Positions 44,519 to 53,594 of a stretch of 64,000 bases of DNA are shown here, piece after piece. Where the stretch lies: the NCBI RefSeq assembly GCF_001302565.1, contig NZ_CP012750.1, positions 3,410,001 to 3,474,000 on the forward strand, written 5' to 3'. The notes beneath the pieces were generated by a model. It ran no database searches. It saw only the letters and a program-made list of their open reading frames with translations, and was not told the DNA's origin. The DNA comes from Glutamicibacter halophytocola (lineage in GTDB: Bacteria > Actinomycetota > Actinomycetes > Actinomycetales > Micrococcaceae). Within the stretch, counting starts at the first letter, position 1; every line of letters starts with the position of its first letter. A program made the position numbers and the translations under genes.

Positions 44519-45955
44519 ATGGCCAAGAAATCGCACATCGACTATGCGGCAGTCGACAAGGATTATCTGAACAATAGACAACTCAAGAAGGGCGCAGCAG
44601 GGTGGGTCCTGCTTGCTGGATTGGGCGTCGCCTATGTTATTTCGGGAGACTTCTCCGGCTGGAACCTGGGACTTGCCTCCGGCGGATGGGGCGGCCTGCT
44701 AATCGCCTTTGTACTGATGGGGATCATGTACACCTGCATGGTCTTCGGGCTAGCCGAGATGTCGTCCACCCTGCCTACGGCTGGTGCCGGCTACGGCTTT
44801 GCCCGCCGGGCGATGGGCCCACTCGGAGGTTTCGCCACGGGCATGGCAGTTCTCATCGAATACGCTGTCGCACCAGCTGCCATCGCAACGTTTATCGGCG
44901 GCTACATTGAAGCACTAGGCCTCTTTGGAATGACCAACTCTTGGCCGGTGTATCTGGTGACCTACATCGTCTTCATCGGCATCCACCTTTGGGGCGTCGG
45001 CGAAGCACTCAAGCTGATGTTCGGAATTACCGCAATCGCCATCGTTGCGCTGATCGCCACGGTTATAGGCTTGGTCCCCCACTTTGACGCCAGCAACCTC
45101 TTCGACATTGTGCCCGATGGAACTGCAGGCTCCTCCATCTTCATGCCATTCGGAGTTTCCGGAACCCTGGCAGCCTTGGTCTTCGGCATCTGGTTCTTCC
45201 TGGCAGTAGAAGGCGTGCCGCTTGCCGCTGAAGAAACCCAGGATCCAAAACGGGATATGCCCAAGGGCATCATCACGGCAGTGATTATCCTGGTCTTCTC
45301 CGGTGCCGCGATGCTGATCCTGGTTCCAGGTGTTGCCGGAGCGGAAGCGATGAGCACCTCCGGATCCCCACTGCCAGAAGCCCTCCGCGTCGCCTATGGA
45401 CAGGATTCCGCTCTGGCGAACTTCGTCAACTACGCCGGCCTCGCCGGATTGGTTGCCAGTTTCTTCTCGATTGTCTACGCGTACTCCCGCCAGCTCTTCG
45501 CCCTATCCCGTGCTGGCTATCTGCCGCGGTTCCTTTCACTCACCGGTTCGCGACGCACCCCCTGGGTTGCGCTTCTCGTCCCAGGGACCATCGGATTCTT
45601 CCTGGCGGCAATCATCCAGGACGGCGACCGGCTCATCAACATCGCCGTATTCGGCGCAGCCGTCTCCTACGTTCTGCTGAACCTGAGCCACATCGTCTTG
45701 CGAATCAAGGAACCTGATCTGCCACGTGGCTACCGCACCCCCGGCGGAGTCTTCACCACGTCAATTGCCCTTGTTTTGGCGATCGTGGCACTCATCGCGA
45801 CCTTCGTGGTGGACGTTCTGGCGGCGGGAATCACCGCCGGCGTATTCGTCCTGGCCCTGGCCTACTTCTGGTTCTACAGCCGCCACCGCCTGGTGGCCAG
45901 CGCCCCAGAAGAAGAATTCGCCATGTTGGAATCCGAAGAATCCGGCCTCAAATAG
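44519..45955 (+). CDS. Ethanolamine-type APC permease
   Basis: A 478-residue APC transporter with about 12 helices. The N-terminal helix 1 is GWVLLAGLGVAYVISGDFSGWNLGLASGGWGGLL, which has the GDFSGWN pattern of ethanolamine permeases, and helix 3 has TAGAGYGFARRAMGPLGGF. The helix-6 region FFLAVEGVPLAAEETQDPKRDMPKG matches. It has a GAGGA SD and is first in an operon with a glutamine synthetase-like gene, supporting ethanolamine or a small amine as substrate. Confidence 0.85.
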   Translation: MAKKSHIDYAAVDKDYLNNRQLKKGAAGWVLLAGLGVAYVISGDFSGWNLGLASGGWGGLLIAFVLMGIMYTCMVFGLAEMSSTLPTAGAGYGFARRAMGPLGGFATGMAVLIEYAVAPAAIATFIGGYIEALGLFGMTNSWPVYLVTYIVFIGIHLWGVGEALKLMFGITAIAIVALIATVIGLVPHFDASNLFDIVPDGTAGSSIFMPFGVSGTLAALVFGIWFFLAVEGVPLAAEETQDPKRDMPKGIITAVIILVFSGAAMLILVPGVAGAEAMSTSGSPLPEALRVAYGQDSALANFVNYAGLAGLVASFFSIVYAYSRQLFALSRAGYLPRFLSLTGSRRTPWVALLVPGTIGFFLAAIIQDGDRLINIAVFGAAVSYVLLNLSHIVLRIKEPDLPRGYRTPGGVFTTSIALVLAIVALIATFVVDVLAAGITAGVFVLALAYFWFYSRHRLVASAPEEEFAMLESEESGLK

Positions 45956-46005
45956 CTCCGCTGCCCAATCCACAGACACGACAACACCACCCAAAGGACA
46001 TTTCC

Positions 46006-47397
46006 ATGCAGGACATCCAAGACATCATCAAAACAGCGAAAAATGAACGAATGCTCAGCGTAGACCAGCTCACCGAAGGCATTCGACAAGGCGACTACGA
46101 TTCGGTCATCCTGGCATTCACCGACATGCAGGGACGCCTCCAGGGAAAAATCGTCCACGCCCAGTTTTTCCTCGACTCTGTTCTGAATCACGGCACCGAA
46201 GCCTGCAACTACCTGCTGGCAGTGGACACAGACATGAACACCGTCGACGGCTACTCCCTGACAAGCTGGGAAACCGGATACGGCGATATGGAATTCGTCT
46301 TGGACTATGACACCATCCGGCCAGTTCCGTATCTTGAAAAGACTGCACTGATTCAGACTGATCTGGCCACCACCGACGGACGCCCGGTTCCCGTGGCACC
46401 CCGTTCCCTGCTCAAAGCCCAGCAGGAAAAAGCTGCGGCCCTCGGCTTGAAGGCTTTGGCCGGCACCGAGCTGGAATTCTTGATCTTCAACGACTCCTAT
46501 GAGCAAGCCCAGCAACAGGCCTACCAAAACCTCACCCCCGCCAACCAGTACAACGTCGACTACTCCATCCTCGGATCCATGCGCGTGGAACCACTGCTGC
46601 GCGACATCCGCAATGCCATGTACCAGTCCGGCATGATTGTTGAATCAGCCAAGGGCGAGTGCAACTTCGGACAGCATGAGATTGCCTTCAAGTACGACGA
46701 TGTCGTGACAACGGGTGATAACCACACCTTCTACAAGCTCTCGGCAAAGCACATGGCATCGCAGCGCGGCCAGTCCATCACCTTCATGGCAAAGCCCAAC
46801 AAGCGCGAAGGCTCGAGCTGCCACATCCACATGTCCCTGCGGAAGCTGGATGGCTCGTTGGCTTTCTGGGACGAGGCCACCGGCGAGCGCACCGATATGT
46901 ACAACCACTTCATCGCGGGCGTGCTGGCCACCTTGCGGGAATTCACCCTTTTCTACGCGCCGAACATCAATTCCTACAAGCGCTTCGCCAAGGGTTCTTT
47001 CGCGCCAACCGCCGTTGCCTGGGGACTGGATAATCGCACCTGTGCAGTGCGCTTGGTGGGCAAGGGCTTCGGAGCCCGCATGGAGAACAGGCTTCCAGGC
47101 GCCGATGCAAATCCATACCTGGCCATGGCCGCGATGCTCGCCGCCGGCTTGTACGGCATCGAGAAGAAACTTGAATTGCCCGAGATGGTCGCCGGAAACG
47201 CCTACGACTCCAATGCAGAGCACGTGCCGCACACCATGGCCGAAGCACGGGAGCTCTTTGCCAACTCCGCGATTGCGAAGGAAATCTTCGGCCAGGAGAT
47301 TGTCGACCACTACACGCACTATGCGGATGTGGAAATCGACCAGTTCAATTCAGCGGTGACTGACTGGGAAATTGCCCGCGGTTTCGAGCGGCACTAA
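46006..47397 (+). CDS. Glutamine synthetase-like gamma-glutamylamide synthetase (GlnA4-like)
   Basis: A 463-residue class I-type glutamine synthetase paralogue. Metal and ATP motifs are GTELEFLIF, ESAKGECNFGQHEIAFKY, GSSCHIHMSL, NSYKRFAKGSFAPTAVAWGLDNRTCAVR and ENRLPGADANPYLAMAAM. It lacks the tyrosine adenylylation loop of true GlnA and opens with IRQGDYDSVILAFTDMQGRLQGK, typical of GlnA-like polyamine or ethanolamine ligases. It attaches an amine to the gamma-carboxyl of glutamate. The neighbours favour ethanolamine (GlnA4 of Streptomyces) over polyamines. The gene is in a five-gene operon. Confidence 0.85.
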   Translation: MQDIQDIIKTAKNERMLSVDQLTEGIRQGDYDSVILAFTDMQGRLQGKIVHAQFFLDSVLNHGTEACNYLLAVDTDMNTVDGYSLTSWETGYGDMEFVLDYDTIRPVPYLEKTALIQTDLATTDGRPVPVAPRSLLKAQQEKAAALGLKALAGTELEFLIFNDSYEQAQQQAYQNLTPANQYNVDYSILGSMRVEPLLRDIRNAMYQSGMIVESAKGECNFGQHEIAFKYDDVVTTGDNHTFYKLSAKHMASQRGQSITFMAKPNKREGSSCHIHMSLRKLDGSLAFWDEATGERTDMYNHFIAGVLATLREFTLFYAPNINSYKRFAKGSFAPTAVAWGLDNRTCAVRLVGKGFGARMENRLPGADANPYLAMAAMLAAGLYGIEKKLELPEMVAGNAYDSNAEHVPHTMAEARELFANSAIAKEIFGQEIVDHYTHYADVEIDQFNSAVTDWEIARGFERH

Positions 47398-47415
47398 AGC
47401 AAAGGAACATATTCA

Positions 47416-48186
47416 GTGAACAATCCGCTTCGCCAACCAGCCTTGCGGCGGCCGCGCATCGGCCTGACCACCTACTGGCAGCAAGCACAGTGGGGAGTAT
47501 GGGACAACGTCGCCGCATTGGTTCCGGGGAACTACATTAAATCCGTCACCGCGGCAGGGGGAACACCCCTGTTGCTGCCGCCGGTGGCTACCGATACCTC
47601 GGTGCTGGAGCTCCTCGATGGGTTGATTGTCATCGGCGGGGTGGACGTTGACCCGTCCAACTACGGCCAGGATCCGCACCGGCTCACGGCCTCGCAGCCA
47701 GAACGCGACGAGCATGACATCGCGCTCACGGCAGCGGCCATTGAACTAGGGCTCCCGCTGTTTGCCATTTGCCGTGGAGCGCAAGTGCTCAACGTCCAGC
47801 AAGGCGGAACCTTGAACCAGCATCTGCCTGATGCGGTTCCAGAAGCGGCTGCGCAGTACCAGCCAGCCCCCGGAGTCTTCGGCAAGGTGGACTTCACCGT
47901 GGAACGCGGTTCCTTGGCCCAGAAGATTCTCGGCGAAGCCGCTAGCGCGCCGTGCTACCACCACCAAGCCCTGCAGCGGGTAGCGGAGGGCCTGGAGGTC
48001 ACCGCGCGAGCGGCCGATGGGACGGTTGAAATTGTTGAAATGCCGCAGGCCAAAGGCTGGGTACTGGGCACGCAGTTCCACCCGGAAGAAAATCTGGAAG
48101 ACATCCGCCTGATGCGGGCCTTCATCCAGGCAGCGCAGGAATACGCACTCACGCAGGAATCCACGACCCCTCAGGAAGCACTATGA
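47416..48186 (+). CDS. Gamma-glutamyl hydrolase, peptidase C26 family (PuuD-like)
   Basis: A 256-residue class I glutamine amidotransferase-type hydrolase. The nucleophile Cys119 lies in [16 protein letters not shown], and His222 and Glu224 in [19 protein letters not shown] and [13 protein letters not shown] match PuuD-type enzymes that release glutamate from gamma-glutamyl compounds. The start is GTG at 47416. Its end overlaps the aldehyde dehydrogenase gene by four bases. Confidence 0.88.
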   Translation: MNNPLRQPALRRPRIGLTTYWQQAQWGVWDNVAALVPGNYIKSVTAAGGTPLLLPPVATDTSVLELLDGLIVIGGVDVDPSNYGQDPHRLTASQPERDEHDIALTAAAIELGLPLFAICRGAQVLNVQQGGTLNQHLPDAVPEAAAQYQPAPGVFGKVDFTVERGSLAQKILGEAASAPCYHHQALQRVAEGLEVTARAADGTVEIVEMPQAKGWVLGTQFHPEENLEDIRLMRAFIQAAQEYALTQESTTPQEAL

Positions 48187-49583
48187 AAACCACTATGGCA
48201 TCTCCCGCTGTTTACACGATCATCAATCCTGCCACCGGCGAAGCAGTGCAAGACGTGCCACTGGCTGATATCAACCAGACCGATGCCGCCATTGCCAAGG
48301 CAGCGGCCGCGTTCCCTGCATGGAAAAAAGTAGCTCCCGCTGAACGTGCCTCCCTGCTCAGGAAGTTCGCCCAAGCTGTAGACAACGACATCGAAAATCT
48401 TGCCCAGCTGGAAGTACTGAACTCCGGGCACACCATTGGCAATGCCCGCTGGGAAGCCGGGAATGTGCGCGACGTATTGAACTACTATTCAGCAGCACCT
48501 GAGCGGAACTTCGGGCGGCAAATTCCGGTGGCCGGCGGCATCAACGTTACCTTCCATGAACCACTGGGCGTCGTGGGTGTCATCGTTCCGTGGAACTTCC
48601 CCATGCCCATTGCAGGGTGGGGGTTCGCCCCGGCTTTGGCCGCTGGAAACACCGTGGTGCTCAAGCCGGCCGAGCTCACTCCGCTCACCGCCATCCGCCT
48701 TGGCGAGCTCGCACTCGAAGCCGGCATCCCCGAGGGCGTCTTCACTGTCCTTCCCGGAAAGGGATCGGTAGTCGGCGATCGCTTTGTCACCCATCCGGAA
48801 ATCAAAAAGGTCGTGTTCACCGGCTCTACCCAAGTGGGCCAGGGAATCATGCGGGGGTGCGCTGACCAGCTCAAGAGGGTCACCCTGGAACTAGGCGGCA
48901 AGAGTGCCAATATCGTCTTCGCTGATGCAGATATCAAGCAGGCCGCTTCCCGGGCCCCGGGTGGAGTCTTCGATAATTCCGGACAGGATTGCTGCGCTCG
49001 ATCACGCATCCTGGTGCAGCGCAGCGTGCTTGATGAGTTCATGGATCATTTCACCAAGGCTGTTGCCTCGGTTTCCGTTGGAGATCCCCTCGATGAAAGC
49101 ACGGTGATGGGACCGCTGGTCTCAGCCAAGCAGCTGGAGACCGTTTCTTCATTCCTCGAAGATGAACACGGCAACCGCCGCAACGACATTGCGTTCCAGG
49201 GAGAAGCTCCCTCGGGTGGCGGTTTCTGGTTCCCTCCGACAGTGGTTGTCCCGTCCGATCGGGATGACCGGATCCTAAAGGAAGAAATCTTCGGCCCCAT
49301 TGTTGCAGTGGTTCCCTTCGACACTGAGGAGGAAGCCATCGAGATCGCCAACGACTCGGAATACGGCCTGTCCGGATCCATCTGGACCAGGGATATCGGC
49401 CGGGCCCTGCGCGTAGCCCGCGGAGTCGAGGCGGGGAACCTCTCGGTGAATTCCCATTCCTCTGTCCGGTACTCCACGCCCTTCGGCGGTTTCAAGAAAT
49501 CCGGCATTGGACGAGAGCTGGGGCCCGATGCGCTGGAAGCCTTCAGCGAAGTCAAGAACGTCTTCATCGACACCGAAAAATAA
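48183..49583 (+). CDS. NAD(P)-dependent aldehyde dehydrogenase
   Basis: A 466-residue ALDH-superfamily enzyme. The motifs are [48 protein letters not shown], the catalytic Glu in [12 protein letters not shown], the catalytic Cys in [11 protein letters not shown] and [13 protein letters not shown]. It oxidises an aldehyde to an acid; in the operon this could be gamma-glutamyl-glycinaldehyde or a similar intermediate. The start overlaps the previous gene as ATGA; ATG 48195 is also possible. Confidence 0.9.
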   Translation: MKTTMASPAVYTIINPATGEAVQDVPLADINQTDAAIAKAAAAFPAWKKVAPAERASLLRKFAQAVDNDIENLAQLEVLNSGHTIGNARWEAGNVRDVLNYYSAAPERNFGRQIPVAGGINVTFHEPLGVVGVIVPWNFPMPIAGWGFAPALAAGNTVVLKPAELTPLTAIRLGELALEAGIPEGVFTVLPGKGSVVGDRFVTHPEIKKVVFTGSTQVGQGIMRGCADQLKRVTLELGGKSANIVFADADIKQAASRAPGGVFDNSGQDCCARSRILVQRSVLDEFMDHFTKAVASVSVGDPLDESTVMGPLVSAKQLETVSSFLEDEHGNRRNDIAFQGEAPSGGGFWFPPTVVVPSDRDDRILKEEIFGPIVAVVPFDTEEEAIEIANDSEYGLSGSIWTRDIGRALRVARGVEAGNLSVNSHSSVRYSTPFGGFKKSGIGRELGPDALEAFSEVKNVFIDTEK

Positions 49584-49635
49584 GACCTCATCTCAACAAC
49601 CTCAAAACATCAAAATTCTGTCAAGGAGAACTGAA

Positions 49636-50436
49636 ATGACTGAAAACGCCCCCTACAACGGCCTCGTCACCAACCGGCTGGCAGGCCGGGTAGCAACCAT
49701 CACCGGTGGAGCCTCCGGCATCGGCCTGGCCACGGCCAAGCGGCTGTCCCACGAAGGAGCCAAGGTAGTCATCGGAGATATTTGCGCGGACGAAATCGGA
49801 CAGAAAGCCGCAGAAGAAGTCGGCGGGCTGTTTGTCCGGACCGACGTCACCAATGAAGAGGATGTCAAGAACCTGTTCGCTGCTGCCAAGTCCACCTACG
49901 GTTCCGTGGACATCGCCTTCAACAACGCCGGCATATCGCCGGCCGATGACGCATCAATTCTTGAAACCGGAATCGATGCCTGGCGTAAAGTCCAGGAAGT
50001 CAACCTGACCAGCGTCTATTACTGCTGCAAGCATGTACTGCCCTACATGCAGGAACAAGGAAAGGGCTCAATCATCAATACGGCATCATTCGTTGCCGTG
50101 ATGGGTGCCGCCACGAGCCAAATCAGCTACTCGGCTTCCAAGGGCGGGGTCCTGTCGATGAGCCGCGAACTCGGCGTGGAATTTGCCCGCCAAGGGATCA
50201 GGGTCAACGCGTTGTGCCCCGGCCCGGTCAATACCCCGCTGCTCAAGGAGCTTTTCGCCAAGGACCCTGAGCGTGCGGCACGCCGATTGGTGCATGTTCC
50301 GCTGGGGCGTTTTGCTGAACCGGATGAACTGGCCGCGGCTGTTGCCTTCCTGGCGTCAGATGACTCGTCCTTCATTACCGCCAGCCAGTTCCTGGTCGAT
50401 GGCGGCATCGCGGGCGCTTACGTCACTCCCCTGTAA
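49636..50436 (+). CDS. Short-chain dehydrogenase/reductase
   Basis: A 266-residue classical SDR starting at ATG 49636 (SD AAGGAG). It has TGGASGIG near residue 25, Asp after strand 2 (VVIGDICAD, favouring NAD), NNAG, and YSASKGGVLSMSRELGVEFA. It ends in FITASQFLVDGGIAGAYVTPL. As the last gene of the ethanolamine-type operon it could oxidise the alcohol group of a gamma-glutamylated ethanolamine to an aldehyde, feeding the ALDH. That role is inference. Confidence 0.88.
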   Translation: MTENAPYNGLVTNRLAGRVATITGGASGIGLATAKRLSHEGAKVVIGDICADEIGQKAAEEVGGLFVRTDVTNEEDVKNLFAAAKSTYGSVDIAFNNAGISPADDASILETGIDAWRKVQEVNLTSVYYCCKHVLPYMQEQGKGSIINTASFVAVMGAATSQISYSASKGGVLSMSRELGVEFARQGIRVNALCPGPVNTPLLKELFAKDPERAARRLVHVPLGRFAEPDELAAAVAFLASDDSSFITASQFLVDGGIAGAYVTPL

Positions 50437-50451
50437 GCCCGAATAGGAGTC

Positions 50452-50496
50452 AAGGCACTCTTCTGAATCTTCCGTATGGATTCAGAAGAGTGCCTT
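50452..50496. terminator. Strong terminator between convergent operons
   Basis: A perfect 18-bp stem (50452-50469 with 50479-50496, arm AAGGCACTCTTCTGAATC) and a 9-base loop, followed by TCTC. It ends the gamma-glutamylation operon and faces the phosphonate-type operon. Confidence 0.92.
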
Positions 50497-50550
50497 TCTC
50501 GATATCTGGCAGAAGGCACCCATCAACAGCACCCGGTGAGACAACCGTCG

Positions 50551-51165
50551 CTACGACGCAAGGATCATCCCCCGCCATACGGTTTCGAAGGCAGCTTCAA
50601 GCCTTGCACGGGTTTCCGGCAGCCGGATCGCCTCGCCGCGAACCACCAGCTGATAATAGGCGACTCCCGCCAAGGTATCGAAGCATGCCTCCACGTCAAG
50701 GTCTCTGCGCAGCATGCCCCGGGACACGGCCTCGCGCAGGGCATCTTCCACTGGAATCCTGCGCCGCTTCACGTGGGACTCCCAGTACGTGCGCTGCAGT
50801 TCCCGGTCCGCCATCACCAGGCGGATGCGATGCCTGAAGCGGGATTCCGAATACATCTGGGCGGCCTGCTCCAGACTGCGGCCATACAAGGAATCGAAGA
50901 TGTTTTGCCGCAGGTCACCGTCAACGTTAATAGCCGGCTGAACTACGCGGCCGATATTCAGTGCCGAAGCGATCAACAGGGTCATTGAAGGCCATCGCCG
51001 ATAGATGGCCGCACGGCTCACACCGCTGAGCTCCACGAGCTTGGACACCGTGATTTCCTGTTCCGAATCAATCAGATCCAGCGCCGCGTCAAGGACCAGC
51101 TGCTCCAGCTCTTCATCGCGTGGGCGTCCTGGGCGCCGCCGGGCCTCCGTCTGCACTGCGGCCAT
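50551..51165 (-). CDS. TetR-family transcriptional regulator
   Basis: A 204-residue TetR protein with an N-terminal HTH (about 15-60: LEQLVLDAALDLIDSEQEITVSKLVELSGVSRAAIYRRWPSMTLLIASAL). A C-terminal helical ligand domain follows (TetR_C_33-like). It is the last gene of the PhnD-C-E-phosphatase operon, five bases after the phosphatase stop, and probably autoregulates the cluster. Confidence 0.88.
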   Translation of the reverse strand: MAAVQTEARRRPGRPRDEELEQLVLDAALDLIDSEQEITVSKLVELSGVSRAAIYRRWPSMTLLIASALNIGRVVQPAINVDGDLRQNIFDSLYGRSLEQAAQMYSESRFRHRIRLVMADRELQRTYWESHVKRRRIPVEDALREAVSRGMLRRDLDVEACFDTLAGVAYYQLVVRGEAIRLPETRARLEAAFETVWRGMILAS

Positions 51166-51170
51166 GAGCC

Positions 51171-51935
51171 TCAGGCCTCCACAGCGCGTTGGTGCAGTCG
51201 TTGCACAGTGGCCTCGCTGAGTCCTGCCTTGCGCAGGGGAAGCAATGGATCACCATGGCGTTCGCGCAGCTCCCCGAGCAGCATCTCCATGGATTCTTCC
51301 ATGCCGCCCCTCAGCAGAGCCGAGGTATCGGGTTGCGGCACCTCCACTCCCAGGGCTTTCCACATGGCCCCCATGATGGGACGGTTGCGCTCCATGATCG
51401 CATCCATATTCGCTCCGGTCAGCGCGTAGTCCGCTACGATGTCTTCATCGCAGGCCCCCAGTGCCAAGAGGAGCATTGCGGCGACAACGCCGGTCCTGTC
51501 TCGCCCGGCGGCGCAGTGGAAGGCCGTGGCTCCCGGCGAGTACGCGATGATATTCAATGCGGTGACGAGATGGGCCGCTGAGTTTTCAACGATGTCCAGA
51601 TACATCTGCCCCATGCCAGCGTGCGTGAACCCCTCGCCTTCCTGCGGGTTTGAGCGCGAAACATCATTGATCAGGGGAAGATTATGGTAGGCCACCGGGA
51701 ACTGGGCCAGCGGTCCACGCCCGGTCAGGGCCACTTCGGCCGGCGAGCGCAGGTCAATTACGGCAGACAATCCCCCCTCAACCAAGTTGTCGGCGATCTC
51801 CTGTGTCGCATAAGCGATGTCATCGGTGCGAATCACCAGATTCTTGCGAAGCGTTCCGCCTGCAATCTTGATGCCGCCGAGGTCTCTAAGATTGACTGGC
51901 GCGCTCAGTTCAAGATCAAGGATTGGGGTGCTCAT
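51171..51935 (-). CDS. Tyrosine-phosphatase family protein (Y_phosphatase3 / DUF-type)
   Basis: A 254-residue protein. The cysteine phosphatase signature is FHCAAGRDRTG, with nucleophile Cys141 and Arg147. NLRDLGGI near the start and AVIDLRSPAE match the family of PtpB-like dual-specificity or phosphoinositide phosphatases. It overlaps the permease gene of the PhnE type by four bases. Here it probably acts on an imported phosphorylated organic compound rather than on proteins; that is inference from location. Confidence 0.88.
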   Translation of the reverse strand: MSTPILDLELSAPVNLRDLGGIKIAGGTLRKNLVIRTDDIAYATQEIADNLVEGGLSAVIDLRSPAEVALTGRGPLAQFPVAYHNLPLINDVSRSNPQEGEGFTHAGMGQMYLDIVENSAAHLVTALNIIAYSPGATAFHCAAGRDRTGVVAAMLLLALGACDEDIVADYALTGANMDAIMERNRPIMGAMWKALGVEVPQPDTSALLRGGMEESMEMLLGELRERHGDPLLPLRKAGLSEATVQRLHQRAVEA

Positions 51936-52768
51936 GTGATTCTCCTTCGTATCAGGGCGCTGCCCTGGTCGATGATCGTGACTAGCACGATGATGCAGAT
52001 GATGATGGCGGACAGGTGGCCGTAGTCGTACATGCGCATGGCGGTGGTCAGCTCCAGGCCAATGCCACCGGCGCCGACCAGTCCAAGGATGGTTGCACCA
52101 CGGACGTTGCCCTCGAAAAGCAGCAGCGTGTAGGACACCAGAGGTGCGGCTGCTTGAGGCAAGATGCCATACTGGACCACTTGCCGTTTGGACGCGTCGA
52201 CGGCTTGCATGGCAACCACTGGCCCTTTGTCCACGGCCTCCATTGCCTCGGCGAAGATCTTTCCGATGGATCCCACCGAGCCCAGGGTCATGGCCAGGAT
52301 GCCGGCAAACGGTCCTAGTCCCACGGCCGAGACGAACATCAGGGCGAAGACCAAGTCAGGGACCGCACGGATCACATTCATGACCCAGCGCGACGGGTAG
52401 TACAACCACGATGGCGCGATATTGGAAGCCGAGCAGAAGGCCATCAGCAACGAGAAAACGACGCCCAGCACGGTACCGACGATGGCCATCTGCAGGGTTT
52501 CCAGCAACAATTCCAAGATCGTTGAGATTTTTGAAAAATCAGGTGGTATCAATCGGCCCAGGAAGTCAACCAAGTTCAACGAACCTTGGCCAAGCTTCAG
52601 GAAATCAAATCCGACGCCTCCGGCAGACCACAACAGGATCAGAAGTGCCACCGGGATGCCCAGCAGGAACCTGCCGCGAGGGATGGAGAACGCTCGTTCC
52701 AACCGTATTCTGTCGTTGGCCGAAAGCTCCGAGCCAGCCACGGAACGGGATTCAGTTTCAGTTCCCAT
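51932..52768 (-). CDS. Phosphonate-type ABC permease (PhnE-like)
   Basis: A 278-residue permease (start ATG 52768, with AAGGTG upstream; ATG 52786 lies six codons earlier). It has six or so helices and the PhnE-type EAA loop EAMEAVDKGPVVAMQAVDASKRQVVQYGILPQAAAPLVSYTLLLFEGNVRGATILGLVGAGGIG. It works with the PhnC-like ATPase and PhnD-like binding protein, whose genes overlap or abut it. The substrate is a phosphonate, phosphite or phosphate ester; it cannot be fixed from sequence. Confidence 0.9.
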   Translation of the reverse strand: MGTETESRSVAGSELSANDRIRLERAFSIPRGRFLLGIPVALLILLWSAGGVGFDFLKLGQGSLNLVDFLGRLIPPDFSKISTILELLLETLQMAIVGTVLGVVFSLLMAFCSASNIAPSWLYYPSRWVMNVIRAVPDLVFALMFVSAVGLGPFAGILAMTLGSVGSIGKIFAEAMEAVDKGPVVAMQAVDASKRQVVQYGILPQAAAPLVSYTLLLFEGNVRGATILGLVGAGGIGLELTTAMRMYDYGHLSAIIICIIVLVTIIDQGSALIRRRIT

Positions 52769-53594
52769 CGTGATCACCTTGTTCATAGATCCCCGACAAG
52801 GACTCGGCGGTCAGTTGGTTGCTGGCTCCGGAGACCAGCATCTTGCCCTGGCGCAAACCGACAATGCGATCGCTGTGAGCCAGCGCCATCGGGACAACGT
52901 GCAAGCTGACCAGCACGGGGATGCCATCTTGCACGGCGATGTCGCGCAGCAATTGCAATACGGAATCTGCCAGCTTCGGATCCAGCGAGGCGACCGGTTC
53001 ATCGGCCAGGATCAGGCGTGGTCGCTGCATTAGTGCCCTGGCGATGGCAACGCGTTGCTGCTGGCCACCGCTCAAGGAACGTGCCTGGTCCCTGGCTTTA
53101 TGGGCAATGCCTACACGATCCAGCAATTCCATGGCGTATCTGCGATGGGCGCTGGAGAAACCGCCCACCAGATTGATCGCTCCCGCCTCATGCAGGGCTC
53201 CAGTCAGAACATTGGACAGCACGCTCAACCGCGGGATCAGGTTGAACTGCTGGAAGACCTGGCCGACCTCGGATCGCAACTGGCGCAACTCGCCTCGGCG
53301 AAGATTTAGCACATCATGTCCGGCCACCCGCACCGTTCCGGCACTGACCGGAGCGAATCCTGTCAGGCTTTTCATGAGCGTTGATTTTCCTGACCCGGAT
53401 GCGCCAAGCAGGGAAACCACCTCGCCACGAAACAGGTCCAAATCAACTCCGTCCAAAACCTTGACCGGTTTCTTCGGGTCGTAGCTAACTTGCAGTCCGC
53501 GCACGCTCACCAAGGGCAACGCGCTGCGCAGTTGTGCAGTATTCAAAAGCAGCCCCGGCTCACTGCTGGGAACCGTTGTAGCGTTGGGTCTCAT
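52758..53594 (-). CDS. Phosphonate-type ABC ATPase (PhnC-like)
   Basis: A 278-residue ATPase. Walker A is GASGSGKST, the signature LSGGQQQRVAIARALMQR and Walker B RLILADEPVASLDP. PhnC-like features are VFQQFNLIPRLSVLSNVLTGAL and GFSSAHRRYAMELLDRVGIAHKA. It overlaps phnD by four bases and the permease gene by 11. Confidence 0.92.
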   Translation of the reverse strand: MRPNATTVPSSEPGLLLNTAQLRSALPLVSVRGLQVSYDPKKPVKVLDGVDLDLFRGEVVSLLGASGSGKSTLMKSLTGFAPVSAGTVRVAGHDVLNLRRGELRQLRSEVGQVFQQFNLIPRLSVLSNVLTGALHEAGAINLVGGFSSAHRRYAMELLDRVGIAHKARDQARSLSGGQQQRVAIARALMQRPRLILADEPVASLDPKLADSVLQLLRDIAVQDGIPVLVSLHVVPMALAHSDRIVGLRQGKMLVSGASNQLTAESLSGIYEQGDHDGN

